A stretch of DNA of 22,654 nucleotides from an uncultured Lachnospiraceae bacterium (GTDB taxonomy: Bacteria; Bacillota; Clostridia; Lachnospirales; Lachnospiraceae), in the NCBI GenBank assembly GCA_910588655.1, contig CAJUPJ010000049.1, forward strand, positions 1-22,654. Direction: 5' to 3'. A program made the position numbers and the translations under genes. This document shows positions 13,607-22,516 of the stretch, in pieces (within the stretch, counting starts at the first letter, position 1; every line of letters starts with the position of its first letter). Under the pieces are notes generated by a model. The model saw nothing but the letters and a program-made list of their open reading frames with translations. It was not told the DNA's origin and made no database searches.

Positions 13607-14942
13607 TGTTATCTCCATTCTTAACATTATGGTTTTCCTGGCAGCTCAAACTGCGCAGCTGTGCTGGCTCAATATGCATTTTCATTGCCCAGGGCGGCAC
13701 AGCACTGTCATCAGAATTATCTGCAAATATAAATGCTGTTCTATATGCAGGCTTTAGCTTTGGGTAAATACCTTTGCCATCTGTAAAATATACAAGCCCT
13801 CTTAAGTTCTTTAAAACCTTATTTTCAACAAGGCCGTTTACATACCTGAAGACAGGGCGGAAGTCTGTCCCGCCGCCCCCAATAATATGAAAATTATCCA
13901 GCACATGTCCAAGCTGTTCTTTTTTATTTATCTCCAAATCCATGCGTATATCATCGTCACATTGTATTATTCTCATATGGCATTCACTGAAGAAACTGCT
14001 TTTTTCAGAAAGTATGTTATATGTTTCCCTAAGGAAATTTTTAACCATTTCCCCGCTTGTAGAACCACTGGTATCAACTGCTACAACAAACTCCTGTATC
14101 TTTACTGACTCACGTGACTCTAACGGCTCTATTAATGGCAGGTTGCCATACAGGGAAAGCCCGTAGGTATAATAATTCAAATCAAATTCATCAGGATTAC
14201 ATTTCAATTCCTCATGAAGTACAGCAAATTTCCTTAAGAAATTACTATAACTGCGCTGTCCTTTTAAAATCCTTGCCCTTTCATCAAAAATCTGTGTACC
14301 ATCTTTTTCTTTATCTCCCCTGCTTTCAAGTTCCATTTGCGACTGCCTTGCAATCTTATCCCATTTAGACTGTGAATTTATTGCGGCAGATGGCAGTTTT
14401 TCTTCTTTTGGCCAGTAAACATGGCTGTCTGTATAAAACTCCATTTGCAGCTTTTCTATAACAGTATTATCCAGATTAAAAAGACCATTGTAAATAACAG
14501 GTGCAGATACTGCCCTGCCGTACTGTTCTATTTCCCTGTAAACCTGCTGCCTTGTAAAGCTTAGTGGTCTTTCCAGTGCTGGTTTGCCTAAGCCGTCAAT
14601 AGTATATTCTGTAATAATGTCACATGCTATATCCCACAAAATCCTGCTTCTGCTGCCACAAAGCCACAGGTGGCCATAAATGCAATGGAGTATGCTGTGG
14701 AGATAAAGCCTGTTTAAAAAACGTGAATTAGACTTAAAGACCTTGGATAACTGGCTGAAAGAATAATACAGGAATTCCCCGTCTGTTGCCAGTGTGCCAA
14801 TGGAACTGTCACTTTTCCATACAAGCCCTGATAATGCCACATCCATAAACCTTAGCTCCATATAAAGTTCATTCCTTGTAAAGCCAAGTATCTTTCCTGA
14901 CATTTCCTCTTCCCACTCTGCCTGTGTGATTTTATGCGCCAT
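13587..14942 (-). CDS. DUF2201-type protein: metallopeptidase-like plus VWA domain
   Basis: A 451-residue protein from the ATG at 14942 (AGGG six bases upstream). The N-terminal half has the metallopeptidase-like helix LHSILHCIYGHLW (H82, H86, H91), as in the DUF2201 N-terminal domain. The C-terminal half (about 283-430) is a VWA fold with MIDAS residues DTSGS at 290-294 and a second metal-site element GGGGTDFRP near 355-363. VWA proteins bind partners through a metal ion and are remodelled by MoxR ATPases. It is followed by the overlapping MoxR gene and preceded by the LRR gene across a 59-bp gap holding an 8-bp hairpin (14970-14992). Confidence 0.88.
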   Translation of the reverse strand: MAHKITQAEWEEEMSGKILGFTRNELYMELRFMDVALSGLVWKSDSSIGTLATDGEFLYYSFSQLSKVFKSNSRFLNRLYLHSILHCIYGHLWLCGSRSRILWDIACDIITEYTIDGLGKPALERPLSFTRQQVYREIEQYGRAVSAPVIYNGLFNLDNTVIEKLQMEFYTDSHVYWPKEEKLPSAAINSQSKWDKIARQSQMELESRGDKEKDGTQIFDERARILKGQRSYSNFLRKFAVLHEELKCNPDEFDLNYYTYGLSLYGNLPLIEPLESRESVKIQEFVVAVDTSGSTSGEMVKNFLRETYNILSEKSSFFSECHMRIIQCDDDIRMDLEINKKEQLGHVLDNFHIIGGGGTDFRPVFRYVNGLVENKVLKNLRGLVYFTDGKGIYPKLKPAYRTAFIFADNSDDSAVPPWAMKMHIEPAQLRSLSCQENHNVKNGDNNGYKES

Positions 14943-14969
14943 ATAAGCCCTGCCTTTCTGTAGCTGTAG

Positions 14970-14992
14970 AAAGCAGCACAACCCGCTGCTTT
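14970..14992 (-). promoter_or_regulatory. Intercistronic hairpin between LRR and VWA genes
   Basis: AAAGCAGC (14970-14977) and GCTGCTTT (14985-14992) pair perfectly around a 7-base loop, without a following T-run on the minus strand. It may set RNA processing or relative expression of the two genes. Confidence 0.35.
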
Positions 14993-15001
14993 TGCTGCAG
15001 G

Positions 15002-15973
15002 TTAAAATTCATACCTGTTTTTCCGTGCATTTCCAATAAATTCATGTTTCCATTTCAGAAGGCTTGCCGCACCTTCTCCCCACCCTGCCTGGGAAGCCTT
15101 TGCCGCCGCATTGCCAATGCTTTCTGCATCTGCATATTTATGCCTGCATATAAAATATAAAGCTTCAATATCCCTGTCTCCTGCCAGGATTTCCATAATT
15201 ACAGCCTGGTTATTTTTAATATATTTTTCATATTTGGCTTTTGCCCCATCCCCAAGCATAAAAGGGTACATAAGCCGTCCAAGTGCCATTTTATATATAA
15301 CATTTACGCTTTCTTCTGCTGAAGCCTTGTCAAATATTGCATCATACTGCCCCAAAACAGGAATGTCACCATCAAAACACTGTCTTGCCCTGAAACCCTC
15401 ACCAGTAATATTCCTTCCAAATATATGGGCAGGTGCAATTTCATCATAAGATTCTGTATATTCAGGAAATACAAGCATTGCATGTATTTTTCCTTTATCG
15501 TAAAAATATACATCAAGATGTGTACACAGGCGTCCTGCAATATGTTTAAGCCCGCCTGGTGTATCTGCCCTGTGCCTTAAATGCAGTTTTGTAAAACTTG
15601 TACAATTCATAAAAATATCGCTTCCAGTTTCTTTTAAAGAAGCCCCTGCCTCAAGCGAAACCATTTTACGGCAGTTATAAAAAGCATTATTGCCAATTTT
15701 TTCAATTGTATTCGGCAGGGAGATACTTATTACATTATTGCCACAAAATTCACACAGGCGGCTGCCTGCTGGCAGGTTTTCTTCTGTATGGCTAATATAA
15801 TTACTAACCCTGTTTACTTCAGAGAAACAATATGCACCAACCGACACTGTCTTCCTGCCGCCAATCTCTTCTGGTATACATACATCTGGCATGTCTGAAT
15901 ATACACGCAGTATTTCAGCACCATTGCCTGTTTCACGCCAGATAAATGCAAGATTGTCCTTTTCTGTATACAT
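15002..15973 (-). CDS. BspA-type leucine-rich-repeat protein
   Basis: A 323-residue protein starting at the ATG at 15973, six bases after GGAGG; the longer reading from 16012 lacks a site. Residues about 81-132 carry BspA/LRR_5 repeats: ISLPNTIEKIGNNAFYNCRK, LEAGASLKETGSDIFMNC. An earlier degenerate repeat lies at 31-52 (VCIPEEIGGRKTVSVGAYCF). The C-terminal third is helical and ankyrin-like in feel (ILAGDRDIEALYFICRHKYA), but this is not certain. No signal peptide or membrane segment is seen, so it is probably cytoplasmic and may recognise a target for the VWA-MoxR-JAMM proteins encoded next. That role is inference. Confidence 0.75.
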   Translation of the reverse strand: MYTEKDNLAFIWRETGNGAEILRVYSDMPDVCIPEEIGGRKTVSVGAYCFSEVNRVSNYISHTEENLPAGSRLCEFCGNNVISISLPNTIEKIGNNAFYNCRKMVSLEAGASLKETGSDIFMNCTSFTKLHLRHRADTPGGLKHIAGRLCTHLDVYFYDKGKIHAMLVFPEYTESYDEIAPAHIFGRNITGEGFRARQCFDGDIPVLGQYDAIFDKASAEESVNVIYKMALGRLMYPFMLGDGAKAKYEKYIKNNQAVIMEILAGDRDIEALYFICRHKYADAESIGNAAAKASQAGWGEGAASLLKWKHEFIGNARKNRYEF

Positions 15974-16011
15974 AATAACCTCCCTGCCGCCTCCAGGTGG
16001 CACAAATAACA

Positions 16012-16049
16012 AAACGAATAAATTCGTTTGTGAAAAATGAAATTTTTCA
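16012..16049 (-). terminator. Paired hairpins at the polysaccharide/LRR boundary
   Basis: On the minus strand, two adjacent perfect hairpins follow the nucleotidyltransferase stop: TGAAAAAT-loop-ATTTTTCA (16031-16049, overlapping the stop) and AAACGAA-TTTA-TTCGTTT (16012-16029), then TGTTATTT. They may terminate or attenuate transcription between the two gene groups. Confidence 0.4.
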
Positions 16050-17294
16050 TACTATCTTCTTAAACAGCTTCATTTCGCCTGCCAGCCTGCTTCTCTGCGC
16101 AGCTTTTTTAATTATTGCACTTCCTGTAACATTCCTGATACTGTGGTTGCGGTATATAAAACCTGCAAATGTCATAATCCAGAGCACCGGCCAGATAATA
16201 ATTACCTGTCCTGCTTTTGGGTATGCCAGCCTCATCTGGTGGTGGAATTCCCTTATATAAGCTATCCAGCCTGTCCCGCGCAGCACCACCATGCGGTCAG
16301 GGCTTGTCTTGCCAAATTCGCCGGCTTCAAAGACTTCCTCCAGGAATTCTTTTGCATTTTCCCTGTCTTTTTTTTCATCTGCCTTTCCAGCATTATGCTT
16401 ATTGTCCAGGCAGAGCATAAAAGACACATTATCCTTGCAAAGCCCTAAATAATATATACCTGCCAGCGTTGCCATTCTTGCAAATCCATATATGCCGCTT
16501 TCTTTTATAAATTTAAGGAATTGTAATTTATCTTTCTGTGGTATATCCCTGTTCCAGAATACTACCCAGTCACATATAAGTTTAAGCCCAAAGCCCGAAC
16601 GCAGATAATGCTGCAGCATATGGAGAAGCAGGTAAAATGCATGGAAAGGTTCACTAAGCACTGGAAGTTCTACACCCATAATATTTTTCCTGGAATTATC
16701 TTTAAAAATATCTGCCCTGGTTTTTTTAAGATAGTTATTTATCATGCTATTATCAAATGGTTCTACAAGCATGCTATGAAGTTCCACATCAATGCCATCT
16801 GGCGATTTATATACAATATGGTGGTTTGCATGCTGTTCTGCTTCCATCAGGAATCCTGCCTTACCAAGTACATTACATGCCCTGCCTGCCGCCTCTGCAT
16901 TTTCAAGAAGCAGGTCAATATCACCCGACTTCCGGAGTTCCGGCACTGGATATAGTGAGGCGGTACTGCTTCCCTTTAGCAATACTGCTTTTATTCCGTT
17001 TTCTTCCAGAAGGTTTATTACATATTTTGACAGGAAAAGCAGATGGTAATTCTGCTGTACTGTCTGTAACGCAATATTTTCAACTTTATTATTTACCGCT
17101 TTATCAAATGCTATATTACCTTCCATAACAGAATTATCCAAAGTATCATATAAAAGAGGTAAAACATTATGGATTGCAGCAGCTTTTATAGCTTTTTTAT
17201 ACTCATCTGCTGTATAATTCCCCATACCATTAAAATGCTTTCCATTAAGCGCACATTTTAGCAGGCGGCATAATAACTTTTCATGCTGTTCCAC
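16047..17294 (-). CDS. Nucleotidyltransferase-fold protein (NTP_transf_5 type)
   Basis: A 415-residue protein starting at GTG 17294, with GAGGAGG about ten bases upstream. The fold signature is AVLLKGSSTASLYP (103-116) followed by RKSGDIDLLL (121-130), with the metal-binding pair D125 and D127 and a likely third acidic residue in DVELHS (169-173). The remainder is helical. Such proteins are common in polysaccharide and peptide-modification loci and are thought to transfer a nucleotide or sugar-phosphate group; the substrate is unknown. It follows the flippase gene by 17 bp and closes the surface-polysaccharide group. Confidence 0.8.
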   Translation of the reverse strand: MEQHEKLLCRLLKCALNGKHFNGMGNYTADEYKKAIKAAAIHNVLPLLYDTLDNSVMEGNIAFDKAVNNKVENIALQTVQQNYHLLFLSKYVINLLEENGIKAVLLKGSSTASLYPVPELRKSGDIDLLLENAEAAGRACNVLGKAGFLMEAEQHANHHIVYKSPDGIDVELHSMLVEPFDNSMINNYLKKTRADIFKDNSRKNIMGVELPVLSEPFHAFYLLLHMLQHYLRSGFGLKLICDWVVFWNRDIPQKDKLQFLKFIKESGIYGFARMATLAGIYYLGLCKDNVSFMLCLDNKHNAGKADEKKDRENAKEFLEEVFEAGEFGKTSPDRMVVLRGTGWIAYIREFHHQMRLAYPKAGQVIIIWPVLWIMTFAGFIYRNHSIRNVTGSAIIKKAAQRSRLAGEMKLFKKIV

Positions 17295-17311
17295 TTTTTA
17301 CTACCTCCTCT

Positions 17312-18847
17312 TTACCAGTTCCCTCTCTTATTTACCAGCTCCCTGGCTTTTTCTTTTATCACACCAGATTCTTCTGTCCTGTGGTAAAAAACAGCAAAAA
17401 TTGTATTTGGTATAATAATACATATTAAAGCCCTTATTAAAAGCACTAAAACTGGTGCACCTGTTATATGGCGGCAGACCAGGTCAGTTAATGCCCACGC
17501 TGTAGCTGTAATGGCTGCATAAATACTATACTTTACAAAGAACATATGGCATGGCTGCATTATATGGTATTTATATAAAATATATGGTTCAACCCATACA
17601 GAAACTAAGGCCATGCTTAAAAGTGTTCCCATGAAAACTCCCAGAACTCCATAGTATTTAACAAGTATTATTGAAATTACCAGGTTTAACAAAGCTTCTG
17701 CAACAGCCTTATACCTGTCATAGAAAAACAGCCCAAGCGAATCCCTGAATGTAAGTGCCGCTTTCCTTGTCCCGTTTATATAAAAATTTATACACAGGAC
17801 AAGTACAATATCACTAGTAAATAAATAATTGCTTCCAAAACTGGTCTCTATAAATGGTTCTAAAAGTTCATAAAGGCATATGGCAGCAAAGCCATAAAGC
17901 CAGTTTCCTGTAAAAAATGCTGTTTCAAATATTTTCTGGATATGCCCGTTATCCTCTGTTGCACCAAGGTTGCCAACACTTGCTGTAATTCCCTGGAAAA
18001 CCTGGTCAAGCAGCTGCCTTACTGAACCAATTACCAGAAAATAATTAGAATAAATACCAACACTTGTAACGCCTACAAATGAAGAAATTATAAGGTTATC
18101 TGTATTATTTACAATAACCGCACCTGCTTTATGCATTAACATTGCTTTTATATTTTTATAAATATCCTTTTTTTCATTATCTGGCAGTTTCTCTTCTGCT
18201 CTTTTATTTAAATATGGAAAAAGCCTTCCAGCCTTTGCAGACAGGCATATATTGCCAGTAACAGTACACACAATATGCACTGCCAGGAATAATATAAAAT
18301 CCTTATTAATTACCAGCACTAAAATCTGGCACATATACTGTATTAATAAAAATGCTGTCTGGTAAAGCAATACAATATAATTAAGCTGGTGTGCTTCTAT
18401 TAATGTCTTCTTATAAACCAGAAGATATGACACAACAGAATTGGCAAGATACAGTATATATATAAGTACCAGGTGTTCAACATCTGGCCTGTTTTTCATA
18501 ATTACATCCATAAAAGGGATTAATAATATGCCAAAAACTGCTACACAGCCAGCAGTTATGCAGTAAAACCATTTAAACATCTGCATAAGCGCCTGCTGTT
18601 TTGGTATATTATTATCTGCAACCGGCTTATATAGTGCATAAGTAATTGCAGTACCTGCACCAAGCTCTGTGAGTGATAAAATATTTAAAATATCAGTAAA
18701 CAGGCCATTTATGCCAACATAGTTTTCATTAAGCATATGTGTAAATACAACCCTTGTTACAAAACCTGCAAAAATCGCTATAATCCTTGAAAAAACTGCA
18801 ACTGTTGTATTTACTGCTGAATACCCTGTCCTGCTTCTTTGTTTCAA
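17312..18847 (-). CDS. Polysaccharide flippase (Wzx/PST family of the MATE-like fold)
   Basis: A 511-residue integral membrane protein with about 12-14 hydrophobic segments. The N-terminus (NTTVAVFSRIIAIFAGFVTR, TDILNILSLTELGAGTAITY) is typical of Gram-positive polysaccharide transporters of the Wzx/PST group, which flip lipid-linked repeat units across the membrane. The start is TTG 18847 preceded by AGAGGA. It lies 15 bp after the Stealth gene and 17 bp before the nucleotidyltransferase gene, which supports a shared surface-glycan pathway. The transported unit cannot be told. Confidence 0.88.
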   Translation of the reverse strand: MKQRSRTGYSAVNTTVAVFSRIIAIFAGFVTRVVFTHMLNENYVGINGLFTDILNILSLTELGAGTAITYALYKPVADNNIPKQQALMQMFKWFYCITAGCVAVFGILLIPFMDVIMKNRPDVEHLVLIYILYLANSVVSYLLVYKKTLIEAHQLNYIVLLYQTAFLLIQYMCQILVLVINKDFILFLAVHIVCTVTGNICLSAKAGRLFPYLNKRAEEKLPDNEKKDIYKNIKAMLMHKAGAVIVNNTDNLIISSFVGVTSVGIYSNYFLVIGSVRQLLDQVFQGITASVGNLGATEDNGHIQKIFETAFFTGNWLYGFAAICLYELLEPFIETSFGSNYLFTSDIVLVLCINFYINGTRKAALTFRDSLGLFFYDRYKAVAEALLNLVISIILVKYYGVLGVFMGTLLSMALVSVWVEPYILYKYHIMQPCHMFFVKYSIYAAITATAWALTDLVCRHITGAPVLVLLIRALICIIIPNTIFAVFYHRTEESGVIKEKARELVNKRGNW

Positions 18848-18862
18848 TTTATTATTCCTCTT

Positions 18863-19861
18863 TCATAATTCATAAGATGATTTAACAGGAAATATGCTGT
18901 TAAAGCATGTGGCAAGCTCCTGTTGTACCTTGTTAAAGTCTATGGCAGTATTAGCATCATTTATACAGACCATTTTACAAGTTTTTTTCATTAATGTATT
19001 ATATAGCTTTCTGTTATCATTGCCAAGTTCAAAATACCTGCACAGTTTTTTTACATTAGCTGGCTGGAAATTTCCTGAAAGTTTCTGCCATTCACGTATA
19101 AGATACTGGCTGGCATCTTCTTTATCCCTGAATTTATGCATACATGTGCTGGAAAGAAAATCCCCTTCTTCCTGCCATATTGTTTCAAACGTACTTTTAA
19201 GAAACGGCGAAGGCCCATGCACTGTATAAAATCCTGTAAACCTTGGAAAAGCCATTTCCAGCATGTTGTAGAAAAAGTACATAAATGGGTAGCTTATATG
19301 GAAATAACTGCCAGGCTGTTTCTTTATATTGCTTCTTTTATCAAAATGTTTTGCAAGAAGCATTGAATTATTCAGGTAAATATATGGCATAACAGGATTA
19401 TCCACATTTGCTACAACAGGCTGCAGTGCAAGCATGTCCTTTGGAACTCCATTAACAAAAAAGTCTTCCTGCTTTACAGGGTTAGTGATAAAAATATCAT
19501 CATTAAAATATACAAACTGTTCTGACAGTCCTTTTATCCTGTGGAAATTAAATTCAATTGTATGTGAATTAAATGTTGGCAGGAACTGTCCTGGTATATA
19601 GCTTGCATGGTTTACAATTTCAAGCTTTGGGTTCTGTGTGTCAAGCCATAATGGCAGGTGTCCACATGTAACAAAAAATATCTTATGTACCCAGGACGCA
19701 TATTTCTCCACACCTCTGAACCAGAACTTTAAAATATCCCAGTCCCTGTAACGTTCTTCCCTGTTATCCCCTGGTATATTTTCTTTACAATACTTTGCTT
19801 TCTCCTTCTGCCATTCCTTATCAGAACCATCTACCCACGCCAGTACAAAATCTATTTCCAA
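18863..19861 (-). CDS. Stealth-family capsular phosphotransferase
   Basis: A 332-residue protein. Conserved region 1 at the N-terminus (IDFVLAWVDGSDKEW); region 2 at about 40-145 with RYRDWDILKFWFRGVEKYA, HKIFFVTCGHLPLWLD, FNSHTIEFNFHRI and FVYFNDDIFIT; later regions include FYTVHGPSPFLKS. Stealth proteins transfer sugar-1-phosphate to build phosphodiester-linked glycans (capsules, teichoic-like polymers). Start TTG 19861, six bases after GGAGG, overlaps the end of the upstream secreted-protein gene by 10 bp, so translation is coupled. Confidence 0.93.
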   Translation of the reverse strand: MEIDFVLAWVDGSDKEWQKEKAKYCKENIPGDNREERYRDWDILKFWFRGVEKYASWVHKIFFVTCGHLPLWLDTQNPKLEIVNHASYIPGQFLPTFNSHTIEFNFHRIKGLSEQFVYFNDDIFITNPVKQEDFFVNGVPKDMLALQPVVANVDNPVMPYIYLNNSMLLAKHFDKRSNIKKQPGSYFHISYPFMYFFYNMLEMAFPRFTGFYTVHGPSPFLKSTFETIWQEEGDFLSSTCMHKFRDKEDASQYLIREWQKLSGNFQPANVKKLCRYFELGNDNRKLYNTLMKKTCKMVCINDANTAIDFNKVQQELATCFNSIFPVKSSYEL

Positions 19862-21147
19862 TTAAAACCTCCATATTTTTTACGTGCTTTTTCCCATTCT
19901 TTACATGATTTTTTATAATCCGAATATTTTGCATCTTTCACAGCCAGTTTTCCTAAATCCTGGTCATAGCCCAGATATATATGCATATTGCCAATATCTG
20001 TTGAACGGTGTCCTATACATATGGGTCTTACAAGTTCTATCTGCACATTGCCATCTTTATCTTTCTGGCATGAAACATCCTCTAAAGTATATAAAAAAAC
20101 CCTTCCATATTTCTTTGCCCATTTTTTACGGACCTTTCCATTCTTTTTCCACATACCAGTATAATTAATCCAGTCCTTGTCACGCATTTTCTTTTGCAGG
20201 TATTTCTTACTATATCCGCCATCTTTAATAAGAGAAATAATCTGGGAATACCCAATACATGGGACTGTCAATTCCATTTTATAATTATCCTTTAACTTTC
20301 CTTTAAATTCCCTGCGGTCTATAAAATCCCATCCAGGTTTCCATAAATTCTTTTCCCAGTCACTATTTGTACCATAAATTGTTTTTATTTTATGTGTGTC
20401 CATACCAGCATGGTATACTTCAAAATTAATGGACTTATTACACAGGCTTGATGCAAGAAATTCCTGCACCCCGTCACCTGTCACATCAGCCACAGATAAC
20501 CTTACCCATTCTGAATCACAGTGACGTAAATATAAATTAGTTTTTTTCTTATAAGAAACCCCGTTTTTATAATCAAGGACTACAAAATAACTTTCATCAG
20601 ACTCCTCATACTTTTCCAGTTTAGTTGTCACAAAAAGCACAAGGCAGCTTCCTTTTACCTTCTTTTTCTTAACACCATTATCCGTTTTTTTAGATATATA
20701 TGATACTATGCCAGATTTTTCCGTCATATCCCCTATAGCATAGGAACTTACAAAAACTGGCCTTTTAAAACCAGCAAAAGACAAATCCGTCCCCAGGTAC
20801 AAATCCCCGTTTTTCTTATACCATTTGCCATCTTTATAAACTTTTTTAACATTCTTCTTGCTAAGCAGGGAAACAGAAACCTTGCCATCCGTTTTTGCAG
20901 GGTCTGGAATAACAGCCTTTCCGCCAAAACCAACACGCACATCCAGGAAACATTCCCCAGAACCTGTAATATCTCTGCCACCTGTAGTATTTGTAGTATT
21001 ATCCTGCGTATCTGTACCCTGGACTGCACTTCCAGTAACAGCACTGCCACAGCACCTGCCTTGTAACAATATGGCATACAATGCCAGAAAAACCATTACA
21101 CAGGACATAATAATCCTGCCTTTTCCATTACCCTTAAAAAACTTCAT
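19852..21147 (-). CDS. Secreted protein with FG-GAP-like motif, paralog 1
   Basis: A 431-residue protein. A basic N-terminus and hydrophobic stretch (RIIMSCVMVFLALYAILLQG, 11-30) form a signal peptide or anchor, followed by CCGSAVTGSAVQG and a Thr/Asn-rich linker. The mature part is lysine- and tyrosine-rich, beta-type, with a calcium-loop-like element DVTGDGVQEF at 221-230, as in FG-GAP/VCBS repeats. It is a clear tandem paralog of the gene at 21213, with more than half of residues identical by eye. It overlaps the Stealth gene, so it belongs to the same operon. A role in displaying or modifying surface glycan is possible; the family is not recognised. Confidence 0.75.
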   Translation of the reverse strand: MKFFKGNGKGRIIMSCVMVFLALYAILLQGRCCGSAVTGSAVQGTDTQDNTTNTTGGRDITGSGECFLDVRVGFGGKAVIPDPAKTDGKVSVSLLSKKNVKKVYKDGKWYKKNGDLYLGTDLSFAGFKRPVFVSSYAIGDMTEKSGIVSYISKKTDNGVKKKKVKGSCLVLFVTTKLEKYEESDESYFVVLDYKNGVSYKKKTNLYLRHCDSEWVRLSVADVTGDGVQEFLASSLCNKSINFEVYHAGMDTHKIKTIYGTNSDWEKNLWKPGWDFIDRREFKGKLKDNYKMELTVPCIGYSQIISLIKDGGYSKKYLQKKMRDKDWINYTGMWKKNGKVRKKWAKKYGRVFLYTLEDVSCQKDKDGNVQIELVRPICIGHRSTDIGNMHIYLGYDQDLGKLAVKDAKYSDYKKSCKEWEKARKKYGGFNWK

Positions 21148-21167
21148 AACTATTACTCTCCGCTTCT

Positions 21168-21196
21168 ATTATATAAATATATAAAACCGCCTTCAA
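21168..21196 (-). promoter_or_regulatory. Promoter before paralog 1
   Basis: On the minus strand TTGAAG (complement of 21191-21196) and TATAAT (complement of 21168-21173) are 17 bp apart in the 65-bp gap between the two paralogs. Paralog 1 and the glycan genes can therefore be transcribed without paralog 2. Confidence 0.55.
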
Positions 21197-21212
21197 TTAT
21201 TTTCCTGCTTAT

Positions 21213-22418
21213 TTATTTGTGTGAATACTTTGCATCTTTTACCACAAATTTCCCTGAATCTTTATCATAGCCCATATATATGTGCATATATCCAATCTCG
21301 TTTGAACGGTGTCCTATACATATATCTCTTTTAAATTCTATAAGCACATTGCCATTCTTATATATGGGGGCTGAAACACTTAAAGAATACAGAAAAACCT
21401 CCCCATGTTTCTTTGCCCACTTTTTGCGGACTTTTCCATTTTTCTTCCACATTCCTATATAATTAACACACCACTTGTCTATCATTTTCTTTTGCAGGGA
21501 TTTCTTACTATATCCGCCATCTTTAATAACAGAAACCGTCTTGGAATACCCAATATAAGGAACTGTTAATTCTGCTTTGTAATTATCCTTTAACTTTCCT
21601 TTAAATTCCCTGCGGTCTGTAAATGCACTATGTGTATCATAAATTGTCTTTATTTTATGCGTGTCCATATCAGCATGGCATATTACAAATTCATTATATT
21701 TAGCACCCCAGTTTATCACCAGAAGTTCCTGTACCCCGTCACCTGTCATATCATCCAAATACATTTCATTCAGCCATGCATAGTAAAATGAATGGTTTAT
21801 ACTAAAATCTGTCTTTTTCTTATAAGAGACACCATTTTTATAATCAAGGATTACAAAATAACTCTCAGCACATGTTTCATACTTTTCCAGTTTAGTTAAT
21901 ACAAAAAGCACAAGGCAGCTTCCCTTTACTTTCTTTTTTGCAATGCCATTAGCCGTTTTTTCAGATATAAATGATACCATGCCAGACTTTTCCGTCATAT
22001 TCCCTACAGCATAAGAACCTACAAAAACTGGTCTTTTAAAACCAGCAAAAGACAAATCCGTTCCCAGGCTCAAATCCCCGTTTTTCTTATACCATTTATT
22101 CTTTTTATAAACTTTTTCAGCATTATCACAGCTTAAAAGGGAAACAGAAACCTTGCCATCCGTTTTAGCAGGGTCTGGGATAACAGGCTTGCCGCCAAAG
22201 CCAACACGTACATCCAGCAAACATTCCCCAGAACCTGTAATATCATTGCCATCTATATTATTTGTAGCATTATCCTGCATATCCGTACCCTGGACTGCAC
22301 TTCCAGTAACTGCACTGCCACAGCACTTGCCTTGTAACAATACAGCAGAAAATGCCAGCAGAATTACTATACAAGGTGTTATAATCCTGCTTCTTCCATA
22401 ATTCTTAAAATACTTCAT
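21213..22418 (-). CDS. Secreted protein with FG-GAP-like motif, paralog 2
   Basis: A 401-residue protein with a GGGAGGGGG ribosome site about eight bases before the ATG. The signal or anchor segment (RIITPCIVILLAFSAVLLQG) is followed by the same CCGSAVTGSAVQGTD start as paralog 1; residues about 66-200 are nearly the same in both (for example DLSFAGFKRPVFV). The calcium-loop-like element is DDMTGDGVQEL at 222-232. It lacks a stretch of about 10 residues and the C-terminal tail present in paralog 1. A tandem duplication with divergence in the C-terminal half fits best. Function unknown; probably surface-exposed. Confidence 0.75.
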   Translation of the reverse strand: MKYFKNYGRSRIITPCIVILLAFSAVLLQGKCCGSAVTGSAVQGTDMQDNATNNIDGNDITGSGECLLDVRVGFGGKPVIPDPAKTDGKVSVSLLSCDNAEKVYKKNKWYKKNGDLSLGTDLSFAGFKRPVFVGSYAVGNMTEKSGMVSFISEKTANGIAKKKVKGSCLVLFVLTKLEKYETCAESYFVILDYKNGVSYKKKTDFSINHSFYYAWLNEMYLDDMTGDGVQELLVINWGAKYNEFVICHADMDTHKIKTIYDTHSAFTDRREFKGKLKDNYKAELTVPYIGYSKTVSVIKDGGYSKKSLQKKMIDKWCVNYIGMWKKNGKVRKKWAKKHGEVFLYSLSVSAPIYKNGNVLIEFKRDICIGHRSNEIGYMHIYMGYDKDSGKFVVKDAKYSHK

Positions 22419-22441
22419 AAGTATTCCCCCTCCCTCTTCCA

Positions 22442-22471
22442 GTTATAAAAACAATATTCATTTGTTGTAAA
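22442..22471 (-). promoter_or_regulatory. Promoter before paralog 2
   Basis: On the minus strand TTTACA (complement of 22466-22471) and TATAAC (complement of 22442-22447) are 18 bp apart, 23 bp upstream of the gene start at 22418. Both boxes are near consensus. Confidence 0.45.
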
Positions 22472-22516
22472 AATAGCATAGCACTTATTACATGTGGTGT
22501 CTAGGATAATTTGTGG

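Noticed and set aside
19852..22418. Lipoprotein signal (lipobox) at LLQGRC/LLQGKC in the secreted paralogs
   Set aside because: The residue before the cysteine is R or K, which does not fit the lipobox; an ordinary signal peptide or membrane anchor is more likely.
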